Shown here: one piece after another, positions 34,801 through 48,800 of the stretch
How positions within the stretch are numbered: the stretch's first letter is position 1
Layout: every line of letters begins with the position of its first letter
Assembly: GCA_947579665.1 (NCBI GenBank)
Contig: OX388348.1
Location: 6,696,001 to 6,760,000 of the forward strand
DNA: 64,000 nucleotides
Direction: 5' to 3'
Source of the DNA: Sympetrum striolatum
Taxonomy: Eukaryota; Arthropoda; Insecta; Odonata; Libellulidae
Notes under the pieces: generated by a model
Seen by the model: only the letters and a program-made list of their open reading frames with translations
Told to the model about the DNA's origin: nothing
Databases searched by the model: none
Program-made: the position numbers and the translations under genes

Positions 34801-37019
34801 ATCGAAATGGAAGAGCAAAAAGTCGTGGAGAAGAGGTTCAATCTGTCAGGATATCGCCAGAATATCTCGGTTGTTTGAAAGTCCCAACCCGATACTGAAC
34901 GTTCCTGGCAAATATTCAAAAATAGAATACTGATATGTGCTCCAAATTCGGGGATATCGGATTGCCAAAATGCCGCAGATGCACTCAAATCTAATGATGC
35001 CATTTCATATGGAACCCCTTCCTTTCCAAAGTTTACGATTTGATGCTAGTGCATTGTCGTATTTCGCAAACATTGGTCAGGAGAGATAAAACTTTGCCAA
35101 ATTACTTGTCAATGCTCGTATTCTTTACAAAATATCGAAAGTTCCTCCGCGTATAATTAAATATATATTTTTAGAAGTATTTCAAGTACACAGTTGTAAA
35201 CTAGCATCTCTACCTTTTTTATCTCGCCGATAAGATTGGTGGCAAAAGAAATTTTTTCAGGGTTCTTAGCTACGTTTTATGACGGTAGGAATTGTTGATT
35301 GAGTGTTTAAGTCTGAAACACTCGTCGCCCCCCCCCCTTTCTATGCAGAGCTCATTTGGTTTGACTTCTCCATTTCAGTTGCTGGAAATCGGTATATTTT
35401 ACACTATTTCCCAATAAACAGATTCAGCTATTGTTGAGGAAACGCGTTTTTGTGAGAAGGTGCGACATCTTCAGTATTTTCCTATTCCGAGGCCTGAAAC
35501 TTGTTTTTTTATGGGAGAAAATGAGCATATTGTCAAAATCTATTCTTTTCACAAATAAGTATGAAATTGGTAAAGTGAGTTATTTCACAAAATATTGCCA
35601 TGAGATATCAGGAGAAGACTTTGCGACTAACGATCTAATGAAAATTCACGTAATTTATGCAGGTTTAGTTAGAACAAACGATTATCTTATTTTTATATGG
35701 CTGTTATCATAACTTGGTATATAAGTATATCCCTAAAGGTCTTTCAAGGGTGATAAAGTACTTGTTGTACTTGTAGTTACTAAGTAGTTGAGTTGCCTTA
35801 AATTTAATTACTACTCCGGTAGAACTAGACGATGATGTATTACCGACGCCAGAGAAGATAGGTATATCGTATCAATATGAATGAATTGAAAAATTCTAAG
35901 TTAATTAACATATAATATGCATTAAATGAAATAAAAATTTAACACAATATAATTGGATTTTAAGACTAAAAAACTCACCTTTCTCATTAGTAGCGTATTC
36001 TCTGATGTATTCCGTTAGACCTAAACTTTGACATTCATTGTGCATCTTCTACACTGTATTTTGTACTAATCTGAATCATTTGATTAACCCCTATCAGTTT
36101 GGTATATTTTAGCTACTGAATCGCCCTTAAGACTCCTCATTATATTCATTATTTAAGGGATTGGAATTATTCGTATCATATAACCTGTATATATGAGAGG
36201 TCTATGAGAACACGATAGACCGAAGTTGGTACAACACTCTTTGCTCTTCTCTACAGACCATGATAACCATCTGTGTTTTACCGAGCTCGTCTATCAAGTA
36301 AAGTAAAATGGGATCCGAATAAACAGAAGAATATAACTAGTAAATTTGATGGATTTAAATTTTGAAATCGATAAAGTTAAGCATTAAATACGAATGCTCT
36401 TAGGTTTAAAGAAAGAATGAGATTTAAAGAAAGACGTCACAAATATGTCCTTGCATTGGTCGCTTTACCAAATCGACTATTAAAGTAGCTTTCTTTAAGT
36501 CCTTCTTTCAAGCAGTCAAGCAACTTCTTTCTCATCTGATATTCCTTTTTTTAGGGATTCCAATTCTTTCGCCCGATTTCTTCACCTTGTCTTTCTCATC
36601 GCCATTTTCACATTCATCTCTCCTCTAGTCATCTTCCTTTAGCCACCTTCGCCTCCCAAAATATTCTGCACGCATTCCTCCACTCACGCCTGAGTGGAAG
36701 TAAAGCCTCCCTTAAGGATATGGGGAATAAGAAGATGGGTCAATTCCATTCTTCCGACAATCCCCTTTCTAAGCCATTCCCTTCCATAGCACAAAACCGC
36801 AACTCTCGCTCTCTCTCCAATTCCGAAAGCTCTTTTCATATTGTTTTCGATCTTTTTTTTCCCTTCCATTCTTTCCGCCATCGATTTTTAATGTAGGATT
36901 GCCGAATAAGCGGTTTTTTATCTTTTCCAATTCATTGATAGAGGAGAATATGGAAGGAATGCGAGGTTTCCCGTTGAAGCTCAAATAGATATGAAATAAA
37001 GCCACATCTTCGGATACTT
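31833..37019. other. Non-coding stretch with a GC-rich island
   Basis: 33000-33900 is the most CpG-rich part and includes AAGATGGCGGCG near 33451, a strong YY1/Pho-type word often found at arthropod and vertebrate start sites. Open frames there (60-76 codons, several overlapping) are not recognisable. A 10-C run lies at 35328-35337. 36480-36990 is rich in pyrimidines. No gene can be supported. Confidence 0.45.
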
Positions 37020-37023
37020 GTAT

Positions 37024-37075
37024 TCAGAGTAGATTTCGGACTGGGAGACCTGGGTTCGATATCTCAGTCTTGTCA
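37024..37075 (+). mobile_element. Fragment of a tRNA-derived SINE
   Basis: GGACTGGGAGACCTGGGTTCGATATCTCAGTC contains a B box (GGTTCGATATC, 37053-37063) between imperfectly paired arms (ACTGGGAGA / TCTCAGT). There is no A box and no clear target duplication, so this is a decayed SINE or tRNA pseudogene fragment. Confidence 0.5.
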
Positions 37076-40000
37076 ATATTTTCCATTTCTTGTAAATCTT
37101 ACTTTCACTTCTTTCTGTAATTATTCACCTAATTGGCGAATGTACTGAAAGTTCTGCTGAAACCATTAAGTTTATCACCTGACCTTGCCCACAGTTATGA
37201 TGCTTCATAAACATATGTGCTGGCTGTACCTCTATAGTAGGCTCAGCAGCAATTCCAAGCGCTTTCCATGAAAAACGTAGGTTTTATGAAAGGCGTTTTC
37301 TGTAAAAATTGTTTTCATTCCTCTTATTCGATGAAAATAGTCTAAAAATGATAGGGCGTCTTTATAATGTTTTTATTATAATTTTTAATTTTTATTTATA
37401 TTATGAATTACTCAGGAAACGTATTTACTTATTCTAGATTCGTCATTGAGTAATACAATTTCTTCTGTTAATAATCTGAATTCCGTTCAAAAACTAGGTA
37501 TGATGAAAAGCAAAGACGAGAATAGTACGTATGAAAGAGTTTCCTAACCAAATAGACCAGCATGTTATGCGTTAAATTACTTAACATAATGCAATACTTT
37601 CTTTCTTTTGAATACAGAAAACTCGCGCTTACATTCAAATTCCGCAAGAACGCTGTTATCTAACTTTTTATCTCTTTCGCCCAGTCTTTTCTCCATTCTC
37701 CCGCTTCGCCATATTTTCTCCACTTCCGTTGCTCATTTCCTTTCCTTTGTCGCCCGCTTTACCCTCAATTTATCACTCCCTTCCTTTCTTCAAACTATCC
37801 TTCCGCTCCCGATCGACCTTTCGTATCCCTCTTTCTTCTCCTTTTTTACGTGTGGATATATATCTCGCCTTATTTTCATGCAGATCGTATCCGCGGTACT
37901 TTTAGTGGGATTCCCTCCAAAGTGTGCGACAAAAAAGTGACATCCACCGCTCTTAGATAAGCCCAGGGAAAAAGGTAAGTTTTTCTATCAGTTTTCCGCT
38001 AAATAAGGCGGTTAAAAATCCTTTTTCCTCTTTCCCGCCGTAATATGGTAAGTCCGGAGACTTGTTTGCGGCCCAAACGACGTGAAAATTTGGGATGGAG
38101 GCGAGGGTTCTTGTTGACTGGGGGAAAAAAATGGGTGAGATACCTACGGAATAAATTCGATGGCTGCTTTCCGAGTGAATGAACGTCCAGCTTCAACCAG
38201 GAATTCTAAGATAAGCGGTGCAGTACTCGTAGTTCTAGTTTTCTGTAAGAAGCGCTGTCTTGATTGATACAATTCTAGGATTTCAATTGAATCGAGTCAA
38301 ATAATTTATGATTAAATGCATATTTTGCATGGATCAGAGGTAAGAATTCACTGTCTTTCTGGGTGTTCGATGCAATCATACTTAACGTTCTAAAAGAAAT
38401 GCACGTGTTTAAGTCTTATTCTTACTGTCGAACCAAAATTAAATGAAAAAAACCCATTTCGCTTATGTTAGCCATCAAATTCGTTCTTCTCCATATAATT
38501 GCGATGATAAACTATCCCAGTATAGGCTTTAAAACACTCACTTGAGTCTGGATGGTTTCAGATTCAAGCGGCCGAATGGTACCTATTCCATTGATAAATT
38601 GGTTGAAATACCCGGTCTAGGTTATCGATTTCAATCACCACATCTTGGTGAATGCATTTATATATTATTTAGTTTGACAAATCCATGAGGGATGCTAAAT
38701 AATTTAAATTCATCTTGGCCATCCTTTATTGAATGATATTATATTTTTTTCATTTGTTTTTGAATTACGTAGACATATTCCGTAGAGAGGCACAATAAGA
38801 AATGAATGGCAATGAATGAATCCCGATGCACTAAATTCCTCCGCCTTTGGTGTTTAATGCTTCAGGGAATTAAGATTGATTCTGCTGAAGATTTTATATT
38901 AGTTACTGCAATAGTAGATTATTATTGAAACAATATATACATCAGAGTAACCCGAGTAAATACCTGAAGGTAAAATTCCACGAGTAAAATGATTTAATTT
39001 CAAATACCGCATGTACTCGTGGATTAATGACGGTTTTGATCAAATTGTTTTTGCTGAAAATATCCCCCCTCGGCTTATGCTCGACTGAAGGTCGCCTGTT
39101 CTTAGGTGGAACTAGTCTACCGTCACTGGAAATCGGTTTGTAAATTCCTCATTTGCTCAATAGCAATTCATTGTCAAATTTCACCTCAATCGCTTGTCGT
39201 CCGTAATTACGTTAATTTTATTGGTATCAATTTTTACTTTGAAATTGACCAGCTGCTGCCGCTTTTTCCTCCCTAGACTTATGCTAGAGTCAGTTGTTTT
39301 ATTCCCAGTTTTTGTGATAAAATTTGTTGCTTTGGCTTATATAAGGGTCAGCTTATACTCAAGTATACATGGTATACCATTTGTTATTATGTTATTACCA
39401 TTTTCATCGCAAGTCCTGGGTAAATAAATATGTGAATGAGGATTGAGTGAATAGGAATATCGCTATTGAAACCGTAACTGCTTCCAGAAAACAAGAGAAA
39501 GGAAAGAATCAAAGTGTGAGATAAAAATCTCTTCCTCTTTTTGGAATCTGTCTTCCGACAGGTTTCAACTGGATCCCCTCGATCGCAATCGGTCCTGATC
39601 ATCTTCTTTCGTTTTCCTGTAACTTCGCCCATTTTTATGTAATCGAGCACTCCCAATTAATACAAATGAGGATATATTAATTAACAATGAGAAAGCTTTA
39701 AAAAGTAGCTTTTCACTTTATCTTAAGGTAGTTTTACGTCTCACAGAAGTTCTATTCCAGAGTTCTCCGTTGTATTAAGGCAGTGGCGCGGAAGTATCAC
39801 CCGCAGCAAATTACGGATAGTTTTATGGGAGTAACTTAAATGAGACACCATCATTCATATTTAATTACAGAATGTAAGTTATATAGGAGTTTAAATAGAA
39901 AATTTCATCAAAAATTGTACGATAAGTTTCATTTAAAAGATGCAGATCAATAATGGTTAATGAAAGGACTTCGATTGCTATCGTTACTCAAATAAGTCAC

Positions 40001-42635
40001 AGTTTTTCCCTTAGCTTTTACTTCCGCTGTTGAACTTAAACTTAAATCTCCAGTACAATATAGCTACTTAACTGTTTCAAATTCCTGTATTCCAAGTCAG
40101 GATTTACTGTAGCACTAATTATAACCATGGGGTAGGAGTAGATTGTTTTGAGCTTAACTTTTTCCTTAGGGTGGTCATAGAAATTTTGCATTTATCAATC
40201 AACATTTTTCGGTTGCCATATCAAGAATATTGGAAAAAATCAATTTTGTTTGTGTATATTATAGGAAAAAACTCTTCAATTTTTACTTTTCTAACCATCT
40301 TGTTCACAACTGTGATAACATGGAAGCTACTTGTGATTGTGAGCGATTCTGAACAGTGGTACTAATTACAGGCATCTACTTATGGAGTTCTAAAATAAAT
40401 GTAACTCATAGATTCATAGTGCTTCATATTATGTTCCACTCATAGCATATTTGCTTGGTGAGAAAAGCAAGGGCACTCCTCATCTGCTCTAGTAGAGGGT
40501 TCATCACTCTGCAGCTTGTGCCAGCTCTACCGGCCTTCGTTGACAATGTCAATGCATACAATTAAAAGTGTTCTAGTGCATTCAATGTCTCGTGATAAGT
40601 AAAAGAAAGGTGTTTGGTGCAGTAATACGTGTTTTGTAAGAGAGTTTTAAAGCGTTTTACGGGAAATCAAAATTTTGAGGGATAGAACAACATGTTACAA
40701 GTGAGGAAAGAAAACGTGATGTGTACGAAAGATGAGACTTTGTACTAAAAAAGGCACATTTTCTGGATATTCAGTGTTCGATGTTTGATATATGGACGCG
40801 TTGGAAAGAAGCCATGTTATATTATCTGGAAAAGTTGAGACACGACCAAGAACCACTTGTATGATCCCTACCATTGATCCAAATTGGGCGGAACATACTT
40901 GTATCGAAAATAAATAAAATTCTATTATTATTTTCAATTGTTACAATTATCGATGCAATTTAATCTCTGTTTAAGTAAAGAAAATTAAATGCAGATTGCG
41001 AATATGTACTTTTATGGAACGCATCTTCAGATGCAAGAAATCTGCTGTAAAATCAGCGAGTACAGACCGACGAATGTCTTACCTCCCAACCTGACATTTC
41101 CTTCTGCATCTACACTAGCTCCTTGTTTCTCAATTATTTTAGATGAACCATTAGTTTTGCACCCGATGATTCAAGTAAGATAAGTCGTGCATTACATATA
41201 CCGTGGAAATATTAGAAGTCCATAATCAACGAGAACATTTTTGACTTACTCTTAAATCATTAAAATATTCTCGATGCTATATTCTAATTTTTGCATACAT
41301 TTCCTCCACATGTCTGAATGCATACAATCTCTACTAACCACTATGTAAGTCTAGCTTTCTATATGCAGATGAATCCATCTCTTGTCATTACTTATTGACT
41401 TCTTAAATGGACGTCAAACTATCGTTTATTTAGGTATAAAATGTGAGGTTGGAAATGAAAGGGGTAATGCAAATATAACAAATCTACTTAAAATGTCATA
41501 GGAAAATAGAGAAGACTCAGCTTCATAGCTGAAGAAATGCAAATCAGAGGGGAATTGTATTATCCTTTGGCAAAAAGCGGGACAAACTGCGTTAGAAGGC
41601 AATCTGTTAAGTGCACAGGTAATGATAGCAGAGGTAAAACCTGAACCAGTAAACATTGTTACCGCACAGTTGAGCATACCCAATACGCACAATTATACAG
41701 TGATGATTATTTAAACACACGTGCGATCGGATGGAAGAGGGTTTTTAGTTGGATGGATGACCTAATTGTGATGCTGGAAAGTGGCTGTGGGATGAAAAGG
41801 AAATGACAGAAAATGGAAGATTAATGTCAAACGAACAGCATCTGCATCACGATTACTACAAGTCTGTATAGATGGAGGGAAATTGGATCAAGTGGAACGA
41901 TTGGAACACGTGAGTAGTGCTTTTCCTGCGAATGGGATGTTTTGGAAGGAGAAATCGGGAATATCAGCTGCAAATTAACTCTTGTTTAAACAAAAGTGAG
42001 CTAATCTGGGGAGGTATAGAGGTAGATACGACGAATATGTTTATGAAATCATTCTTTTGAAGTGTTTTTCCATTCGAAATCGAAAGGCGGACCCTAAGGA
42101 AGGAGGAAAAAATAAAGATTTGAGTGTTTCGAGGTGTGAGCGTTGCGTAGGTTCAACTCCATACTAAATCGAACCCAAGTTATACGAACGGGTGCTGCTG
42201 AAAATTAAATAAAACAGAAACAGAGGTAGTGTTTGTTTGAATATTTGAAAGGGGACGAAATTCTGAAGAGATCAATCCGACGCAGAAAGGAATTAGTGGT
42301 TGATAAATAGAGAAGACGAAGATTTAAAGTTTTTGGATCATGTGAAATGACGGAATAAGTTAAATAGTAGTACTGGAAGTAAGGTTGCATAAGAAGTTTT
42401 TGTATATTTGAATTTACCGAATGATGAAAATAGGAAAATTTTTCAGGAGGGATGTTTTAAGAATAAAAATAGCATTACATAAAAGAAGCAAAGGATATGA
42501 AATCAGGTTTTCAGCAATAGAAAATAAAATTATTTCAATAAATAAAAATTACTAAGATCTTAAGAGAGTATATTTATCTATAGAATTAGAAGTTGTAGCA
42601 AGCCATATTGGATTATCCTCTCCGATGGTTATTAA
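37076..42635. other. Non-coding stretch, nothing recognised
   Basis: Alternates AT-rich DNA with pyrimidine-rich blocks (37640-37860) that open frames up to 110 codons (Ser/Leu/Phe-rich, typical of CT-rich DNA). A minus-strand frame at 41426-41692 (88 codons) has a balanced composition but no recognisable motif. Confidence 0.5.
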
Positions 42636-43845
42636 ATACTAGCTGAAGTGCCCGTTGAATCTCAACGGGGAAATTAAAATGGATTAATAATAGTGTAACA
42701 ACTTTGATCGTAACACTTATCTCATAAGTTTTGGTAGATCACAATACCAAAACAGAACCAGAGATTAAATACCGATAACAGAAAGATAGTAAATGTATAA
42801 GAATTTGAAACACTTAAAAGACCACAATGAATAACATTTTTATTCTGCGTATAACAAAACATATACTTCCTTTACCTTTTCATTGGACGGATACGACGTT
42901 GGAGATTTGCTACAGCTTTACAAATCGCCGTTTAACTCCAACACTGAATCTGGGATATATTTTCGATATTAACTAAGTCCATTTCCGTTAATCTCTAAAT
43001 ATCTATCGAAGAAAATTGATAAGTTGTAATGCTTGATGCAGAAGATTATATTAAAAACATACGAAACTTACCAGGTTTTTATACGCATTCAGTTGTATTG
43101 ATCGAGAGAAAGCAATTCCATCTAACAAACTACTATAAACCCATTTATCCCACGAAATAGTCAGTAAACAATTACGTTGATACAAATAAAACTTGGTTGC
43201 TACAGACGCTTCCATAAAATTTAAAACCTTTCTTGAATACTGGTGTTCGTATGTTTGTACGCTTGATTATTCACAGTATATCGTTCATAGCTGCAGTTAC
43301 TAATATCTCCTAAAATTTCTCCCTCTTCATTAACCTATCACTTATTCCTAACATCAATTTTAAGTATGCATATTTTCTCAATGTGCTCTTACGGATAAAT
43401 ACATGAGCTGGGGACTCAACAATCGCCTTGATCGTCTGGGGGGTGGGTAGTTTACGACCTCAAAATTTCGATAAAATTTTCACGTGCTTTATCAAAATGT
43501 GCGCAATTTCGAATCGCAAACGATATTTCACGACCACAATAAGAATTCTTATTCTAATTTCTCTCTTTTGAAGCTTAATTCGACTTTCTAAGACAATTAT
43601 TTCTAATTTAATTTTGAAAAAGAAATGAACCATGCAACGAAAAAAATTACCTCTACGTGTATTTCTTATGAAAAGGTTTTGACCCGTCTGGATTCGAACC
43701 CTGGACTTTAGGGAAATAAAATGTAGCGCGGGGTCAACTTTTAATAATGTAGAAAATTTCAAAATTTTGCAACTCTTTGTTCTCGAGTTTTTAGCGAACA
43801 TACACACACACACACACACACTCTATTTTATATATATAGATATAT
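42636..43845 (+). repeat. ACTAGC element, copy A
   Basis: Begins ATACTAGCTGAAGTG followed by the hairpin CCCGTTGA-ATC-TCAACGGG (42651-42669) and ends with a CA microsatellite (43802-43821) and a TATATATATAGATATATG tail. It shares with 57780-60045 the start, an internal AACTTGGTTGCTACAGACGC-like block (43191; 59318 in B), a 3' block with an antisense B box (GGTTCGAATCC, reverse strand, near 43693) and the TA-rich tail. It has no open frame of note. It is a non-autonomous or truncated retroposon of unknown class. Confidence 0.75.
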
Positions 43846-45741
43846 GATTATGTACATAAAGATTCAATTCCAAAATCACAATTGAAACAGCTTCAAGGTA
43901 AATATTATGATATAACTGAATAGTTAATGGATTGATAAAATAAAGAATTTTTATTCCAAAAAAATCCATGGTGATACTTTCCAGAGACTGATGGGAAAAA
44001 AATTAGTCTTCCTCTTTCAATAAGTATAACACTGTTGGTAGAAGATTCGATAAATTTATTCTTATTTTATTTCGATATAGAACATCAGAAGAGCCACTAT
44101 TCACGTACGTCCTTTCAATTGCGGGATAACATCGATATTTCACTTGGTATTGATTTTCTTTCCAAAATTGATAATCCTATCTCCATGGTTACAAGAACTA
44201 CTTCTATTTCGGGACTCTTAATTAGCAACAACAATCGCCTCCTTATCATTACACAGATCCCAAACCCCTATTTAATTTATCCATATTCATATCCCATCTC
44301 TACATCACCCACTAGATTCCCACGCCATTCTCCTCCTCATGAATGCTCTATCTCCAGGCCATCCTCCATTCATTCTATTCCCAAACGCTCCGCTCCCACC
44401 AAAACATCCTCTTTATTGGGGCTCCAAAGAATCTCCAGAATGCCCTCTAGGAATCCGGATTTAGTTTCCGGTTTGGATAATGAAGGAGAAGGCAGCCAAT
44501 GAGGTGAAAGTGAATATTAACCGATACCATGGAGAGGCTTTGAGGGAAAAATGCTACCGTTAATGTCATATCTTGATAATGGAGGGGCAACCGTGGGATA
44601 GCCGTGGGGGGCCATTGCCTGGATTCTGCCGTCCTAATGCTAAAGGGGGACGCTACCGAAATTTATAGCGCCCGATAGTCATGACCGAGGGAATTTTTAT
44701 GTTTTGAAGTATTTGGAATTGTGTCCAGTGTATGAAATAGTTTTCTTTATATTGCGAATATCATTTTTTAGTTACATACTTTAGTTTACATAATATCTAT
44801 TGACGTTTTGAATGGTTGAATATGACTCTACCTATAAACAATTACTGTATTGTTTAATGGCCAATTTATAATCAGATTATTATACTAATAATGCCATCCA
44901 TAATAAAAAACCATCAATTACCATGAATAAATTACTAATACATTGCGACTAAATATAGTTCTTCGCGAAATTCAAGTTCCACGATTTTCTTTTGCTTTAC
45001 TCATTATTATGCAATCTAACTACATTTCGTACTTATTGAAACATATTTATATCTGTATTGATTAAGAGGCAGCATGGAATTCGCGTAAAGATGTATGTAT
45101 ATCACTAAACCGAAAACAGCAAGGCATCAATTTAAAGTACGGGAAATGATGAGAGAAAAGGACGTAAGTCTCAAACAAAGATAATTGTGATGTCGATGCG
45201 TAAAAACGTAGGCATTTGTACTCCGAGAGAACCCTATTATTCCACTTCTTATTACTGTTTATGTCAGTGGAATATAAATAAAATATATCTAGTCCTTTCC
45301 CATAAAATATATCAGCTGACAACACGCATTCTATCCTCTTGTAGTGTGGAGAATTTATCATCTTGAGCATTTTGGCTTTCCTCATACATTTCCTAATGAA
45401 TACAAGTCCTTATGCCGTGAGTATGAACTTTATATCTGATGGGGAACATGTAGTTATTCCTAATAATCTCTTTTCTTAATCCATAATCTGTAGAGAGAAC
45501 ATGGGTAAATAATACAGCAGGATGTCCTGAGGCTGTAATAAATAAATATTTTTATTTATTCCGCTTTGGGAAACAATGTTTCGTATGTGGATTCTGAATC
45601 AAGAATGAAAGAGCAAAGCTTCGTTAATATATGGGGAAAGTGAGGGCATAGTATTGACTATCAGCCAAATTCTGTCAGCAACGGTGGTTATTGATTGACG
45701 AAAAAAGATTTCCCAAGGAATAATAGACTTGGAAAAAGTCC
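43846..45741. other. Non-coding stretch with a GC-rich island
   Basis: A plus-strand frame at 44035-44502 (155 codons) ends inside a GC-rich island (44290-44700). It has no recognisable domain and low-complexity Ser/Pro/Ile content. The island tail (44520-44700) has the look of conserved regulatory DNA but cannot be judged here. Confidence 0.45.
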
Positions 45742-45811
45742 GACGGGACTGGGAATCGAACCCGGATCTCCCGATGGCCGGTCGGGTGCTCTGTATGTTG
45801 AGCTATTTTCA
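45742..45811 (-). mobile_element. tRNA-like retropseudogene or SINE head
   Basis: The minus strand reads TAGCTCAACATACAGAGC (A-box and D-arm region), then CCCGA-CCGGCCA-TCGGG (anticodon arm), then CCGGGTTCGATTCCCAG (T arm with a perfect B box) and GTCCCGTC. The anticodon loop would give GGC. The 5' acceptor strand (TGAAAAT) does not pair with the 3' strand, so a working tRNA is unlikely. Flanks GGAAAAAGTCC (45731-45741) and GAAAAGTCC (45814-45822) look like an imperfect target duplication. Confidence 0.75.
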
Positions 45812-45822
45812 TTGAAAAGTCC

Positions 45823-48800
45823 ATTCTTCCTTGGAATCTTTTCTGGGCACGGGTGCAATAACTACTGTAATCGTCCACTTTCGTTGAAGAAAGTTTTGAA
45901 GTTTGGAATAGGAAAGATAGTTTAAGGAGGGTAATGGGAGTTGAAAGCTTTGGGAATGACGGAATTTCCAAGAAATAAGTTGGAATAACTTACTTTGTCC
46001 GCTGATTATTCACAGTTACTGATCACCGTGATCAGGGGATAATCATTCGTTAGTATAGCATTCATTACATACATACATAGGTGCAGTCTCGATGATTCAA
46101 CCGTGGAGCATACGACCGACAATTTGAAAGTTGATCTGTAACTAAGAGAAATACCATCAGCAACGGTTTCTTGGAGCATAAAAAGTGTCACTTACATGAT
46201 GATTGATTAAAAATTGAATAAAAATTTAGGAGAACTTCAGCTCTACTAAAGAAATAGAACACCCTTCCGTTGTGAACAGGCCATTATACACAAAACAGTA
46301 CTCCCAGTAAATTTCATTACAAAGCCTTTCGAGTCTTCATTAATTAGTTATATTAGGAAATAAATTAGATTTTGATGACTTACCTATGCGTTAATAAATA
46401 ATTTCTGTCTTAATTTCATTCATTTGGATGTCGTTTATTCCACTGGTGAGATATTTTTCATACCATGCATCATCTGCATACACAGATAACCATGGCACTC
46501 GTCTTTCAACTTCAGTCCTACGACCAAAAGAATTAAAGCCAAAGAGATTTCCCAAAAATGAGAGCAGTAAGAGTGATGGTCTTAGAGGTAATAAGCGTGC
46601 AGCCGGATAATAAATCATTTTACATGGAATTGGCGACTACGACGTGCTAAAAACAAGAATGCGAATTATTTACGCATTCTCAAAGGCTGCAGTTAGGCGC
46701 CAGGTGGTAGTCATTCGTGAGAGGAGAGAGAAAAATAAAATAATCTGCCTGGTATATATCAGTCGGTAGGAAAACCCCAAAAAACCCTCCGAAGGCAGTA
46801 CGTATTACATATAATTACATAAATATTTCAAAATTTACAACAATAATGCTAGATTTTAAAATTCCTTACAATATTTATAAAATTACAACAATACTACCAT
46901 AAAATCACTAAACTCTTATATAAGAATGAGGAAAAACTTTCAAAAACTTCTCCAGGTTCCAAGCTCCATTCTAATATCCCCCGATTATGAAATGAATACT
47001 TACAAATATCTGTTCTCTGGTTAAGAATAGTGACTTTATGATTGTGGTCGTTTCTCCCGAGGTATTCCGATTCCCTGTGTCTCTTGTTTAATTCTCTCAA
47101 CGAGGGCTTTCCATTAAGACTCGTTTATTGTATAAAATCTTAGAAATTATATTCGTAAGAAGTCTCTCAGAAATGTAATACTGGAATTGCCTACGGCTCA
47201 CACAATATAATACCGTCGATTGGAAATTCGACATTTTATTGCCGATCTCCGTCTGCTGCAATTAGTGGTACCCTCATTTCACCCTTCTTCAGGCGAACGC
47301 CAAATTGATCCTGTGTCTGGAAGCCCAAAATTCGGCATTTGTCAATCGCATTCCGTCGGAGGAGTCAAATGTAAAAGAGCCTAACTCCCTCTTGGAGCAA
47401 TTACTCTAGTACGTCAACTTGTAAAGCGAGCGCCGATTTAAATGCCATCTACCGACAGACAGAGAAAAGAAACGCCGGAGTAAAAATAAGACTGTGTCTG
47501 AAGAGGGCCCCATTCAACGGCTTTTAATCCACATTCCCCGCATAACTCTTTATTCCGCGCCATGGATTTTTGTTCCAATTACGTTCCCAAAGCATTACGG
47601 CCCTACACACGACCCGCAATCCTCGGCAAAATGTTCGTGCACGCACACGTCCAAAGAGGGATTCGGCTGCCGAAAAAAATGGATTGGATCCTATTTTTTA
47701 TCTTTTATCCTCATCAACTGCACTGCACGAGCCTCGAACTCAAGTTACTGGTTCCTCTATTTCTTCTTAAGATTGGATTTACATCTCTCTTGTTCATCTT
47801 CCGTTTTCTTCATTCCACTATTAGTATATTATTTCCCAGAATAATTATATAACAGATAAAGTTGAGGGTAAAACTTTGTTCACAAAACTCCCACTACATT
47901 GAGCCAAAGAAGTATTTTGCCCTGAGTTTATGCTCAAGTGTATAAAATAGAAGATCTTTTCTGCGATAATACTTACTCTTTACTTACAACGCTCATTTAC
48001 TGCTTTTCTTCGCCTAATTTTACTTGGGATTTGTATTTTATTTGTGGAGGGAACAAACATAACTCGACATCAATTTATTTGAGCGCACGAGTAAACATAT
48101 ATCCTCCTTAAGAGTAATCTTGTCTATTCAAAATACGACGAACCTTCATTGCTTCCTCTATAATTTCACTGAAAATCACAAATTAATTTGGCAGATAATT
48201 TATTTTTATAATGGGAAAATAACGTTTAGATTTCTGCTAAGGTTTAGTTTTCTGTTATATGGAAAATTCATTAACATTAATAAGAAAATCTTGTGAGTTG
48301 CAGAACGGTGGGATACTGATAATAATTGGTCTTTTATCTTCTTCTCCAAATAATCCCCTATCCTTCGTCTTTTCATTACGTTCAGCTCTTTCTTTCTAAA
48401 TAATTATCACTAAATTGTTCTCTAATGTAAAATTCATTAACCTGTTACATCGATTAATCCTTTATTAATAAAAACTAAGCAAATTTCGAAATCATGTCGC
48501 TTCTTTCCAAGTCGGAAATACTAACGTATTCTCGTCGTGAAACGGAATCATACAAATACAATGGATTTGGATGATCCATAATTACATCATAAAGCGTCCG
48601 TACCAAATATAGACTGGATTGCGGGATAATCTCACTGTGGACCTCATCAAAGTTTGAGGGCTAAGCGCTGTGCGGTTTCGCAATTGCCAATTCCTAATTC
48701 AGTAAAGGGGGATCTAATTGACAGGAGCAGTTAAAATTGACACACAAAGCCCTTTACTGATTGAAACGTTCCGTTTGAAGTGGTTGGATAAATGATATGA

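Noticed and set aside
35328..35337. Run of ten C considered as a sequencing or structural signal
   Set aside because: Isolated homopolymer with nothing around it to suggest function.
41426..41692. Minus-strand 88-codon frame considered as a LINE remnant
   Set aside because: No reverse-transcriptase or endonuclease motif and no repeat context.
44035..44502. 155-codon open frame
   Set aside because: Ser/Pro/Ile-rich with no known motif; the second half follows CT-rich composition.
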